From Elephas maximus indicus (taxonomy: Eukaryota > Chordata > Mammalia > Proboscidea > Elephantidae), in NCBI RefSeq assembly GCF_024166365.1, contig NC_064842.1, positions 23,655,001 to 23,719,000 on the forward strand: DNA of 64,000 bases. The letters are read 5' to 3'. Of the stretch, positions 13,265 through 25,202 are shown piece after piece. The notes beneath the pieces are model-generated. The model was not told the origin of the DNA. It saw only the letters and a list, made by a program, of their open reading frames with translations, and searched no databases. A program made the position numbers and the translations under genes. How positions within the stretch are numbered: the stretch's first letter is position 1; each line of letters opens with the position of its first letter.

Positions 13265-13958
13265 TCCATTGTTACTACTTTTGTTATACTCTACCCAAAC
13301 CATAAATTGCCTTTAATCCTTCCTCTAAACATTTGGAGACGAAAACATTTTCTTTATAACAAACTAATGATTGCAGAGTTCACATTTTCCTCTGAAATAG
13401 CTACTAGTAAATTTAAGTTGAAGTATTTGGACAGGGAATTAAGGAAACTTTTTTTAAGCACTTAGCTAAAATCCAGTAGATCCCCTCTTAAATTTTCTCT
13501 GAGCTCTTTAAAGCATTTTATGGCATTTAAAAAATGTACTTCACAAGTATTTAGATCACCAAAGCATCTTAATTTTCTCACTATCCTATTTATTTTGTTC
13601 TCAGAACACATTTTTGTAAGGATCACAGGAAGCTGGGCCTAATGCAAACATATTTAATTTTACACAAATACAAGTCCAGCCATTCCTTGGGGCAGATATG
13701 ATGAAAACTGAGGTGAATGTGCGTCAAGCAGGTCTTAAGAGGTCTTTTAGCTCATCTATTTATTTGACAATCATTTATGCAGCAATAACTCCAGGTCAGG
13801 CACTCCACTGGGCTTGATTTTATAAGGACAATTAAATTCAGTGCCTAATAGGAGAGATACAAGCACAAGCAAGTAAATTACAAAGGTACATTAAGGGCAA
13901 TAACCTAGGTTTGTACAAGGCACAGCTATGGCCCAGAGGAGGTTCCTGGGGTTGAGTT

Positions 13959-13970
13959 GGGGGGGGGGGG
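13959..13970. repeat. Poly(G) run
   Basis: A run of about twelve G inside L2-derived DNA; of no evident function and prone to sequencing error. Confidence 0.8.
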
Positions 13971-14044
13971 CTGAAGCTATAGAAAACTTTCTGGAGCAGC
14001 TTGACAAGCTGGTTCTTGTTTAAAAGAGAAATACGAGTTTGTCC

Positions 14045-14690
14045 TATTTTTTTAAAAATTGTATTTTAGATGAAAGTCTACACAGCAAACTAGTTTCTCA
14101 TTAAACAATTAATACACATATTGTTTCATGACATTGGTTGCCAACCCCACGACATGTCAACACTCTCCCCTTCTCGACCTTGGGCTCCCCATTACCAGCT
14201 TTCCATTCCCTTCCTGCCTTCTCATCCTTGTCCCTGGGCTGATGTGTCCATCTAGTCTTGTTTTGTTTTATGGGCCTGTCTAATCTTTGGCTGACGGGTG
14301 AACCTCAGGGGTGACTTCAGTACTGAGTTAAAACAGTGTCTAGGGGCCAAAATCTCAGGGTTTCTCTAGTCTCTGTCGGACCAGTAAGTCTGGTCTTTTC
14401 TCGTGAGGTAGAATTTTGTTGCATATTTTTCTCCAGCTCTGTCCTGGACCCTCTATTGTGATCCCTGTCAGAGCAGTTGGTAGTGGTAGCTGGGCACCAT
14501 ATAGTTGTGCTGGACTCAGTCTGGTGGAGGCTGTGGTATTTGTGGTCCATTAGTCCTTTGGACTAATCTTTCCCTTGTGTCTTTGATTTTCTTCATTCTC
14601 CCTTCTCCAGATGGGGCAGGACCAGTAGAGTATCTTAGATAGCCACTCACAAAATTTTTCATACTTTTGCGGGGAGGGGAAACGGGATTG
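14045..14690 (-). mobile_element. Poly(A) retroposon, older subfamily (unassigned)
   Basis: Antisense copy with a T-rich left end. It shares tttagatgaaagtctacaca, gtctaatctttggctgacgg and ccctctattgtgatccctgt with the copy at 51824-52325, and aligns loosely with the younger copy at 27996-28972 (ccctgtcagagcagt, atcttagatagcc). No intact ORF. May be an L1-mobilised non-autonomous element or an L1 3'-terminal region. Confidence 0.7.
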
Positions 14691-14777
14691 AGGATGAAAG
14701 AAGAGTACTATACACAGAATAACATATGCAAAGGCCGAGCAAGAGTCAAGGAACACCACAGTATGTTTTAAAAAAAA

Positions 14778-14984
14778 ACCCAAAATGATTGCCATCAAGT
14801 CCATTCTGACTCACGGCAACTCCATTCAAGCCGAGTAGAACTGTGCTTCATAGGGTTTTCAGGGCTGTGACTTTTCCGAAGCAGATCACCAGGCCTTATT
14901 TCCAACAGTCTCTGGGTGGGTGTGAACCGACAACCTTTCAGTTAGTAGCCAAGTGCTTAACTATCTGCACCAGCCAGGGATTCC
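14778..14984 (-). mobile_element. AfroSINE (third form)
   Basis: Antisense copy carrying the variant middle with cagatcaccaggcc and ctctgggtgggt in place of the agaaagatgtggcag module. Ends gccagggattcc. Confidence 0.9.
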
Positions 14985-15189
14985 CTAGTGTGCTTAGACG
15001 AGCACACTGCTAGAGGCCAAAGTCCACACTGGCATTCTGGTTTATGCTTCAGTTTCTTACGTGTATGATTAGGGCGAGTCAGTCACCTAATCCTAAACCC
15101 CTCTGGAAACGCATAAACAAATAACCTGGGAAGCCGCAAAACTGAGCAACAAACCAGTTAAAAGTTCCTTTTCAAATTTAAGAGCATAA

Positions 15190-15265
15190 TATCCTGGAGA
15201 AATGGTTAAAATGCAGCTTTCCAGGCCTCACTCTTAGATGTGGGACTTAGTCTCTCTGGGAGGCA
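15190..15265 (-). mobile_element. Possible MER5A fragment
   Basis: aaaatgcagctttccaggcc followed by agtctctctgggag resembles the central part of reversed MER5A. Short and diverged. Confidence 0.35.
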
Positions 15266-18200
15266 CTCATAAGCAGCATCCAGTGTCCTAGAAGCCACAG
15301 ATCCCCTCAAGGCATCAACAGCTGCTGCAGTCTTGACCAGGCAGCCAGACTGACCCCTAGGCAACAATGGTCCCTCTTCCCTGTCTACTTTGTAAACACT
15401 GGGATCACAAACTCAAACCCTGCAGACTCACTCGCTTTAGTATGTTGTGAGTCCCACCCTGCCTCAGGTCCCCAGCAAATGTCGCTCCTTTAAAATGCCA
15501 ATTCTATTTCAACAAACCTCTGACAACAAGAAAATTTTTCCACACTTAAGGCAGGAAAAAGAATGTGTCCCTGGAAGTCAGATATGCTGCCAGAGTTGGC
15601 AGAAATAAGAAAAATAATGAGGGAGAAGTTGGGATGGAGGGGGACTGAGCCAGCTGTCCATATTAGCATCTTCCGTCCCGGGCTGTCCCTTTGGGCTATT
15701 GTGGCAGATTTCGTCGGCTATAATTTCAGGCATATTGAGTAACTACTTGTACAGTTTCCATCCTCTTTCCCTCATGTCTCACCCTTTATCTGTGATGCCC
15801 AAAATTTCATAAACTAAGTAGGAAAAAGATGTTCTTTTCACCACTAGACATCAACGATTTTAAATAAAAAGGCATGGTGGAGGTAACATTTCAAACAATA
15901 AATAAAAACAGCCAATAGGGTTCTTTTTGGGAAGGACAAAGGGACATAAAAGGAGAGAAAACGGGTCATTTGTAGGGAGAGGAAGCACTCATCACGAAGA
16001 CAGGAAGGTATACTGACAGACGAAACCCTGGCTGGGCTGAAGAAGAGTCCACGGGCTTCCAAATTTTCTCTTCCCTTGGGTTTAAACACTAATTTGGGTG
16101 GAATATATGGATGGTGTACAAAGACATAGCTCTCCTGCATGAGTCATAAAGATACATTCTTTTAATGTGCTTGAATTCACACAACGGGCAGGACATTTGT
16201 TAATCAAGGTTTCATCTTACTGGAGGGCTGAAGAGGGAAACATTTTACTATGACACCTTTGACAGGCTCATTTTAAGAGTTGAATAACTTCCAATCGGCA
16301 ACCTAGATAACAGAAGGAAAATAGGAACAGAAACAAATCATGTGATAAAGAAAAGAAACTCTTCACTCATTTTTTAGTGATTATGGAAAAAAACAAAAAC
16401 AGAATTCAGAGTCTAGAAAACAGGAAATGTAGCATTATCTTTTAGATGGAGGTAAGGAATACCATACAATGCCTATGAACTTTGATGTTTATGCTAATAT
16501 TTTGCTATAATAGCTTTTACTGTCCATGAAACTTCAGAAACAAAGGAAACCGCTGATAAAATATCAGTGGTATGTATTAATTCCTTTCACAGAGGACTAA
16601 GAGTAATGCAAGAACATGAGGCTTTCTTTATCTTTAATAGAGAATTTAATTATGGATAATAATCAAAAGATATATGGACTTAGGCTTGGAAAATAAAGTA
16701 AGAGACTAATGTGGGCAAACATTTCTTGTCTAAATGCAAAGTTTCACTCTGGCATGGTCAAAATGTGATCAGAATTCCATGAATGTGAGAGTCCCAGATA
16801 ATGGAAGCTTGCCCCCTTTAAGGGCCAATCTATGAAGAACCAATTCTGATTTAAATCTTTTGGAACACATTACATTTTTCTCTTTCTTAAATACATGGAA
16901 CAGCTTAATTTTTACTTGAGGGCCGATGCTCCTCATTGTACACATAATGTGCTATGATACAGGGCTCCCCTGGATATATATGGCAGTTTGTCCATATATT
17001 GACCCAATATTGTACTTTGCTGGCTTTGTGTCTACCTTTTACATTTCCTGTTTCTTCCTAGGATGGCAGGTTGTTACCACTTCTTGCTAGTGCTAGCACA
17101 CCTGTCTTAAGCAAAGCCTCTACTTCCATTTAATAATTCCTATCTACTCTACAAGGGAAACCAGAAGACAAAGCAAATTTAAATAGTGCCTCTAACTAGA
17201 GCAATAACACTCTGAGTTGAGTTCCAGCCAAATGAATTGAGTTCCTAGGCTTGGAGGCAGTAATTTTAGCTGCCACAGTCCCCTACACCGCTAATACTTC
17301 AGAGTTCACAGCTGTGTCTGAAAGGTTAGGGAGGCCAGATCTGACTTAAGATAGGCAGGGCATTACAGCTCTAAATTTCAGTACATACCTAGTCATAGTG
17401 CACTACCCAACTCACTTAACTCAGCAGGTTGTCCGTAAAGACAGAAAGTGGTGCTAGAATGAATGTAAACCTGAAATTCCAGCTGATCAAGGTGAACAAG
17501 TGTGACACCATGAATTGGCCATCGCAGATTCTGTGATGCTACACAGAACCGCCTATAGGTTGGAACGTGAAGTACTATGTGAGGAATAGGGCTCTGAGAT
17601 CACCACCCTGAAATTATTTCCTAAGTTCTGGGCAAAAAATGATCAGAGGAAAACAAAACAGCTTTAAGGATCAAAGCTTATGTTTCCATTTATTTTTTTA
17701 AAAAAACCCTTATGCTAAATGCATCTTCTAAAAAAATAGTTACGGATGTAATTTAAAGAGAAGCTAAACAAATTTCAATATATCTATGTGGACTTCTTTT
17801 TTTTTTTTTTTTCTTACATGTGGCTATCTTAAGCTGCAACAGCTTCAATTGGCTTTAAAATAGCAAGCTTAGAAGTAAGTTTTTAAGCACAAGCAATTTG
17901 AGTCCAGGAGAATCAGAATAGTTTAAAGTTTTGCAATATAAGAGAAGACAATGTAGGTGTAGACTGAAAAACACTTTTTATCATAGAATTTTTAGAACTA
18001 GTTTCAATTTCAATTGTTATTTTTATTTTGGTATTTTTCATAACCAATGAAAGTACCTCAAATTTCTCTCTTAGTATAAGTGGTTCATTTACACCATGAG
18101 TTTTTCCAAACAAAGAGAGTGGTTTCTCGTTTCTCTCCTAATAAAGATGTATTCTTCTCTGCACTTTCCCTCCCTAGCCCCAGACCCATTTATTGTCAAG

Positions 18201-20042
18201 CAAACATATACAAAAAGTTCAGAGTGATTAAGTTTAAAGACAGTTTGTAAGATGAATAAGGGAGATACACTTTGGCACAGATACAGAGAAAAGAAACCAG
18301 ACATCCCTGTAGCCTGCAGGCAAAATAATTTTTATCTACCTCCCAGGCTTTTTTTAGACCAAAAGTCAGGCTGGCCACAATCTTATCAAGAAAACAGATA
18401 CGCTCTCATCATTCAATCGAATGAGAAAGGGAGCCACTTTTCTGCCACTAAACATTAATAATTTGGTCTAAATAAGTATCTGTGGCAGACAGATTCATTT
18501 CCTGCTGGCTCCAACTTGGCTTGCTGGGGATAGCCTGAGTTGTCACTGGAGTCTACTGGCCTCTGAGAGATTTAAAGGCAGGGCAGTGCTAGAATGTCAC
18601 GTCTGAGGACCTGATACGGTGGAGATGGATATTCTAACAGAGAGTGAAGAGTGGACATAATTATCATTACTACCAGTTCAGAATGTACTTCACTGAAACA
18701 CCACACCATCTTGTCTGCCTACAAATTTAAAAATCTTTACCTCAAAAGAGAAAGAGGGGAAAAAACACACACATACACAGGGCAAGGAAGGGAGGGAGAC
18801 TCGAGTCAAAGACTAGTTAGGAGTACTAGCTTTAGAGTTTTGAGTTTTTCTCAGGTAATGAGAGAAGTGGGTATTAGGTGTTTTGTGGAATTAAAAGTGA
18901 TTTTGGGACGTTTAGCCCTTTTAAGACCCAATTATTTTCTGCTTTGAATTTTTCATTGATTTCATGTGTTTTCAACAGTGGAATGCATGCTGAGTCATTG
19001 AGTGTGTTTAAATTTTTGTAATACAGATTTTGAAAATTATGTAAAAGTACATGAAAATACACGATTTGTGGGAGCCTGTCTGGCCCACTGGTCTTGGGTA
19101 GCAGACTTCATTGTGGGGCACCTTCCCTTTGGGCACCTGGGGCACCTCTGGTTTTGCCTAATACTCCAGCTATTTTGCTTTAGCCAAAGTTTCTTCTGCC
19201 TTTCACTGTTACACAAGTCCCCACTGGAAGGACATAAATACTTTCAGTGGGAAAAGCATACGCCCAAAGAACTCCAGAGGCATAAAAAGTGGGTGAGGTA
19301 CTGTATGTTTCACGAGTCAGGAAAGGGTTAATCCAGGCTCTGTCTCCTTTATAACCTCAACGATTTAAAACATACACACATAAAACCACAAAACCACTGA
19401 AATGTCATGGAGACAAAAATCAACCAAAATGTCATTTATCATTACCTCAAACAAAGAAAATTTGGGATTTCCTCAGGAAAATAATTATGAGTTCACGCTG
19501 AATTTCTGAATTTCATTACCAAGAATCTCTGAGGTTTTCAGGGAGAAAATTACATTTTCACCTCAAATAATTACTGCTAGAAATTAAGAGTTAGCATAAA
19601 GTAACTCCTATCCCAGAGAAAAGCTTTAGGAAACCTTCCAGTTGTTCTATTCAGGCATCAGCTCTGAAGCAGTGACACAGATGTCGTGCAGTGATGGCCA
19701 CTGCGTCAGGAAGAAGTATGTAACCTTGTGCCATCCAGAGGCCTGGCATCCATCTGCTGGGGCTCTGTGGGCCTGCACAGTCACACAAACACTGTACTCT
19801 ACTCACGTCACAACAGAAGCCTGTCACTTCTACCAGCAATGTGAGCTGGATCTTGAAGAATTTTCATAGTCCACAATCTAGGATTCCAAAGCTATCAAAT
19901 ATATAGACTGTATGGCAGTGGGTGGTGGTAGTGGGTATGCTTATATTCTAAAACCTATACATATATTCCTCCCATGAACATAAAGCCAAAGAACAGAAAT
20001 TATTTGTTTCTGGAAACAATTTTTGAGGTATATGTGGGTGAA
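15265..20042. other. FMN2 intron, repeat-poor stretch
   Basis: Nearly 4.8 kb with no SINE or LINE that I can recognise, unusual for this window. It contains only simple tracts (for example poly(T) near 17799 and A-runs near 17700). No exon-like segment with matching splice sites and formin coding potential was found. Confidence 0.45.
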
Positions 20043-20234
20043 GGAGTCCCTAGTATGGCACAAATGGTTACATGCCTGGAGGCTAACCAGGAAGTTGGAG
20101 GTTCGAGACACAGAAGAAAGGCCTGGAAATGCACTTTCAAAAAATCAGCCATTGAAAACCCTATGAAGCACAGTTCTACTTGACACACATGGGATCACCA
20201 TGAGTCAGAACCAACTTGACGGCAACCGGCATGT
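20043..20234 (+). mobile_element. AfroSINE (third form)
   Basis: Head ggagtccctagtatggcaca, variant middle aaaaaatcagccattgaaaa, tail cagaaccaacttgacggcaa. Strongly diverged relative to the short form. Confidence 0.88.
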
Positions 20235-20469
20235 GGGTAAAAAAAAAAGGTGACAAAATCACTTATTTATAAAAGTAAAAACACATTCAACCAATCAAAT
20301 CAATTCCCTAAAGTGTAAATCTCTTTGATGACTAAGTTTCTTTAAGATGTAGAACGTTATAATTCAGAAATGGTGATCTTTTCCCTACAGTTTTGGAATG
20401 GCTATAGACGATAAAGACAGGTGCAGATAAACACTGCTGTCTCATTTCAAAGCAAAATAATCACACACA

Positions 20470-22140
20470 AAAATCATCATTCAAATCTTCCTCTTGTTAA
20501 GCTTAGTCAACACTTGCTGCTTCCACCTCCTCACTTTCCATTCACTTTTCTAACCACTTTTACATTCAACCACTCTGAAAAAGGTGATCAACAATTTCCT
20601 AAATGGCAAACCTATTAGCCTCTTTTTCAGAACTTACTATCCTCCACCAGCCTAACAACTCTGAAATGGTTAACTTGTCCCTAATTCTTCACATCTCTTA
20701 TCCCTTGGGCCACACAGACCTTGCTTCTGAAATTTTCAACTATATTTTGGACAGTCTTCCTTAACCTCTTTTGCTGCTGCGTATTTATTAAACTTCCCCT
20801 AGAATGTTCTTTTCTCCCCAGGACTCTCATCTTGACCCTAAGGTGTCCCTAAGAAATCTCCACTTTATAATTCCAGCTATCATTTCTAGGCTGCAGACTT
20901 TTAAATCTAAATCTCTTGCTTTACCCCTTCCCCGCAGCTCCAGATCCCAGCAGACATTCTTCCCTCTCTCACCTACCTGGGACTCAGTTAAAAGCATAAC
21001 CATTCATTCAGATCCCCAATAAACCTTCTCTAAATCCTTCTCCCCTCTAGGCACACCCTCTCTGCACATGCAAATGGTAACAAGTTGCTATTATTTATTC
21101 CTCAGTAATGACTTTAAAATCTATTCCACCCTCTTCTAATTTCATTGCCCCTGACTTTTTTTCCCCAGAAGTCTCCTTCTTCTTTCTCTAGGATCATTGC
21201 CATACCTCCAGGCCCATTTAGCCCATCCTCTACTTTTTGCCGGTGAAAACGTCCTAAATGTGGGAATCATCTAGTCCAGTCAGTCACCAAATTTCAGTGG
21301 CAATCCATTTGCTAAGAGGGAATTATTTAAGTTATTTAGACAGGTATTCAAAGCATTTCCACTCTGGCTCCTGCTAACCTGTTGTTGTTTGTTGTTAGCT
21401 ACCATGAGGTCAGCCCCTGACTCACGGTGACCTCATGCACAATGGAACAAAATGCTGTCCGTCACGTGCCATCTCCTTGATTGGTTGCAGATTGGACCTT
21501 TGTGATCCATAGAGGTTTTGTTTTGGAAGTAGATTGCCAGGCCTTTCTTCTTAGTCTGTCTTAGCCTGGAAGTTCTGCTAAAACCTGTTCAGCATCACAG
21601 CAACACACAAACCTCTACTGATAGGCAGATGTGGTGGCTGTACATGAGACACACTGGCCAGGAACCAAACCTGGGTCTCCTGCATAGAAGGTGAGAATCC
21701 TACCACCGAACTACCAATGCCCCTCACCTACTAACCTGATCTCCCCTTATCTCCACAATGTCCCCTGGCTTCAAAATATAGAACTACCCCTTGGCCCTAA
21801 GGGAGGTCTTTGCTGATTCTGTTCCTCTGGAGCTGCCCATTCTCCCTTTCTCTTCTTGCGCTCTCTCTTTGGTACTTCAGGTTAAACTCAGTTAGCTTCC
21901 TATAGGATATATGTATCTGACCTCCAGGTAGGCTTACTTATCCAATCTTCTAACCCTTTCATATAATTCTGTTCAGATTTTTTTAATGGAAGAATTACGA
22001 CTATTTATATATCTGTCTCTTTACTTTGCTGAATACTACGTTCCTTGAGCTTAGGGATCATGTATACTTATCTTTGTATCCCAGGCACATAACTATTAAC
22101 TTTCACTAGATGTTTGAAAAACAACTGTCTCAATGAATGA
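20470..22140 (+). mobile_element. L2 LINE (ORF2 region to 3' end), split by a SINE
   Basis: Pyrimidine-rich degraded L2 coding region (20470-21270), then the 3' end with gttccttgagcttagggatc and cccaggcacataactatt and a terminal aatgaatgaatga. A tRNA-SINE/RTE-type element interrupts it at 21384-21725. All frames broken. Confidence 0.6.
21384..21725 (-). mobile_element. Long tRNA-SINE/RTE-tailed element
   Basis: Begins with gttgttgtttgttgttagct, shares the reversed AfroSINE tail (cccctgactcacggtgacct) and ends in a tRNA-like head (ctgcatagaaggtgagaatc, accaccgaactaccaatgcc). About 340 bp, longer than the other SINEs; it resembles the element at 59345-59760. Confidence 0.75.
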
Positions 22141-22909
22141 ATGACGATATATAAGGAAATTATGATTAAGCTAAAACAATCCCATAGGGATACATTTTGG
22201 CAAATAACTAGGACTTGGTTCTAAATCTCTTGTGTTTGCCTCCTTTTCCCAGTGAACTCTTCAGCAATACATCTGGGTGTCTAATTCACATTTTGCATAA
22301 ACTACCAAGGATTTTATTTGACTTGACCTTTGGGTTCACTGATTTACTGTTATGATTCTATCCATAAATAACAATGAGGGTAAATAAAATTTGAAGTTAT
22401 GAAATAGTTTAGAGTATCATGTTCACTTTCTTTTACCTCATAGAGGAACTAGTTTTGTGTACAATATATGATCATTAGGAGCCTGTAAGGATTTAACATG
22501 AAATTGTGTTAAACTAGTCTTACTCTTTTTAGCTCATAGGCTAATGGAAAAGATAAATGACAGAGACGTAATATATCTTCATTTCAACAAAGCATTTAAA
22601 GAATCTCTAATGGGATGTTTGTAGACAAGACAAAAAAGCAATGGCTAGATGATAGTATTCGTAGATGAGCTGATGACGAACAAATATGCTCAAAGAAGAT
22701 AACAGGATGACTTTACGTATAGTTATGTTCCTGTTTCGAAGTGTCATGTTAAAGAGGGCCAAAGCATAATCGACTGGTAAAGTTTATGTAGAGATTGTTT
22801 TAATCTGAGAACAGAGAAAACTTTCCTAGCAATCACAGATATACAAAAAAAGGACTGGGTTACTTTGCATTTGAAGACAACTCGACGGCACTGGGTGGGT
22901 TAACCTTTT
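22140..22909. other. FMN2 intron, no clear feature
   Basis: Unique-looking sequence. A short AfroSINE 3'-tail relic (gacaactcgacggcactggg) lies at about 22877-22902. Confidence 0.4.
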
Positions 22910-23120
22910 CAGAGAGCCAACTGTGTGCCAGACATGCTGGGCACTTCATGCACACCATCTCATTGAACCATCATGGCAACTGAGCATGAGAGACGCCATT
23001 ATCAGATTTTAGAGATGAGGCACCTGGGGCTCAGAAAGGCTCTTGAGGTCACCCAATAGAGGAAGAAGAGAATCCAGATCTAGTTGACTGCAGAATCTGA
23101 GCTCTTTCCATATCACCACC
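22910..23120 (+). mobile_element. MIR SINE
   Basis: Ancient mammalian MIR: agccaactgtgtgccagaca, ctcattgaaccatcatggca, and gatgaggcacctggggctca are characteristic MIR 3' half sequences. Confidence 0.85.
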
Positions 23121-23384
23121 ATTAAAAAGGGTACAAAACCATGGGCTTAATGTCTAGCTATTAAGTCCTATAAAAATGTTATATTCCTGTAATGGAAAGT
23201 AGATTGGAAGAGATTATCTCAGAACTCTTCCCAAGTTCAGTATCCCTTCGTCTTTAGAGAGCTTTCACAGAATGAACATCTTGAAAGACACCAGAACGCA
23301 AGCTCCCTGAAAGCAGAGCATGTCTTTCCTCTCTGTATCCCATTCCCAGCACAGTGCCTGGCTCATCAAAATGGCAGTTAACAC

Positions 23385-23512
23385 TTAAACCGGCTGCTAA
23401 TGAGTCAGTTCTGACACACAGGCATTCCATGTGTGTTAGAGTAGAACTATATTCCACAGGATTTTCAATGGACGATTTTTTGGAAGTAGATCACCAAGCC
23501 TCTCTTTCTAGA
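23385..23512 (-). mobile_element. AfroSINE, third form, truncated
   Basis: Reversed tail and variant middle only (ctgctaatgagtcagttctg ... tagatcaccaagcc). The tRNA-like head is missing, so it is 5' truncated. Confidence 0.85.
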
Positions 23513-23617
23513 ATAAACAGATGCAGAAAGGAAAGTACCAAGACCTGAAGACAGGAATGCGGGTAAAAATATAGCTTGCATTTTATGCTACATTTATTTT
23601 TCATCATCCTAGATCTA

Positions 23618-24022
23618 AAGCATTGATTCTTAAAAGAGTGCATAGGAATCACGTGAAGGGCTTGTTAAACACAGATTGCTGGTTCCTACACCGATGATAG
23701 AATAGGTCCAGGGTGAAAAAACAACAACTAAACCAGTTGCCATTAGGTCAATTCTGACTCATGGCGACGCCATGTGTGTCAGGGTAGAACTGTGCTTCCA
23801 TAGCGTTTTCAATGACTGTGACTATTTGGAAGTAAATTGCGAGGCTTTTCTTCTGAGGTACCTCTGAGTGGATTCAAACTGCCAATCTTTTGGTTAGTAG
23901 ACAAGCACTTAATCATCTGAGCCGCCCAGGGACTCCAGGGACTCCAATTTGTACTACTACTAAGTTCCCACGTAATGCTGATGTTGCTGGTCCAGGGACT
24001 ATATTTTGAGAACCATTGTCCA
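23618..24022 (+). mobile_element. MER5A hAT DNA transposon split by AfroSINE
   Basis: Left part gaagggcttgttaaacacag and right part aatgctgatgttgctggtcc, ending tttgagaaccattg, match MER5A, a non-autonomous hAT-Charlie element. The AfroSINE at 23719-23946 was inserted into it. Confidence 0.85.
23719..23946 (-). mobile_element. AfroSINE (third form)
   Basis: Antisense full copy with aaccagttgccattaggtca at the reversed tail and gccgcccagggactcc at the reversed head. The terminal agggactcc is duplicated. Confidence 0.92.
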
Positions 24023-24051
24023 AAACTACAGCATGCTATCTAGGAAAATAA

Positions 24052-24535
24052 TGTCATGGATTGAATTATGTCCCCCCGCCAAAATGTGTTTATCAATTTG
24101 GCTGGGCCATGATTCCTGGTATTGTGTAATTTTTCTATATGTTGTAAACCCTGCCTTTATGATGTTAATAAGGGAGGGTGGGCAGCAGTTGTGTTAGTGA
24201 GGCAGGACTCAATCTACAAGATTGGATTGTGTCTTGAGGCAATCTCTTGAGACATAAAAGAGAGATGCGAGCAAAGAGACAGGTGGACCTCATACCACCA
24301 AGAAAGCAGTGCTGGGAGCAAGGCTCATCCTTTGGACCCAGGGTCTCCATGCAGAGAATCTCCTGGTCTGGGGTAGGACTGATGAGAAGGCCAACAGAGA
24401 GAGAAAACCTTCCCCTGGAGCTGACAGTCTGAATTTGGACTTTTAGCCTACTTTACTGTGAGAAAATAAACTTCTCTTTGTTAAAGCCATCCACTTGTAG
24501 TATTTCTGTTACAGCAGCACTAGATAACTAAGACA
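24052..24535 (+). mobile_element. Solo LTR, MaLR/ERVL-like
   Basis: About 484 bp starting TGTCATGGATTGAATTATGT and ending in taaagccatccacttgtagt ... tagataactaagaca. The 3' part has an aataaa (gagaaaataaacttct). A second copy of the same family is at 63212-63725. Non-coding; old retroviral-type LTR with no internal genes. Confidence 0.8.
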
Positions 24536-24572
24536 ATGAAAACAAAACAAAGCTGCATACATTGTTTAATAA

Positions 24573-24737
24573 TACCAAAAAACCCATTGCAGTTGAGTTG
24601 AGTTGATTCCAACTCACATCGACCTATAGGACAGAGTAGAACTTCCCCATAGGATTTCCAAGGATTGGCTGGTGGATTCGAACTGCCATCCTTTTGGTTA
24701 ACAGCCGAGCTCTTAACCACTGCGACACCAGGGCTCC
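24573..24737 (-). mobile_element. AfroSINE (short form)
   Basis: Antisense copy with gttgattccaactcacatcg and ending gcgacaccagggctcc. It carries a small gttga-type duplication in the tail. Confidence 0.92.
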
Positions 24738-24897
24738 ACTTAATGAATATGCAACCATTAATATTTTCCTCTATTTATTTATACCCTACCTGATCCTAAA
24801 AGAGTTTTAATCTCTTACAACTCTGAACATATAAAATATGACATTATAAAAAAAAAAAAAAGAGAACCTATTGAGAAAAATGGTGCATCTGTTCTAT

Positions 24898-24943
24898 GTT
24901 GTTAGTTGCCATCAAGTTGATTCCAACTCATGGTGTAATGGAC
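24898..24943 (-). mobile_element. AfroSINE 3'-tail fragment
   Basis: Only the reversed tail is present (tgttagttgccatcaagttg, attccaactcatgg); heavily 5' truncated. Confidence 0.75.
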
Positions 24944-25202
24944 AGATTTTTAACTCCATTCACACAAAAGTAGTAATTGTGCTCATCCTTGATAAATGAC
25001 AGCATGTAGTGATCACCTGGAAAAAATAAAACTATCACTACATTTTCATGAATCTAATTTCTAGGAGGAATCTAGGCCATGTTCTCTCTATAAGGGACAT
25101 GAATTAGAGCCAATACAAATCTAAAAATGCAGAAAATACAAATTATTTTTTCAATGGCTCTTGTTTTTACAATTCTCAGTATAAACTGAGAATAAACTTT
25201 AC

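Larger units (their letters stand above)
13755..14775 (-). mobile_element. L2 LINE 3' region split by a retroposon
   Basis: The left part (13755-14035) is the reverse complement of the L2 3' end (tgacaatcatttatgcagca, ccaggtcaggcactccact). The right part (14690-14775) continues the same L2 with tatgcaaaggccgagcaaga. A poly(A) retroposon lies between the two pieces. Confidence 0.6.

Noticed and set aside
24052..24535. Intact endogenous retrovirus between the two similar LTRs
   Set aside because: The 39 kb between them contains FMN2 exon sequence and unrelated repeats, with no gag, pol or env; they are independent solo LTRs.
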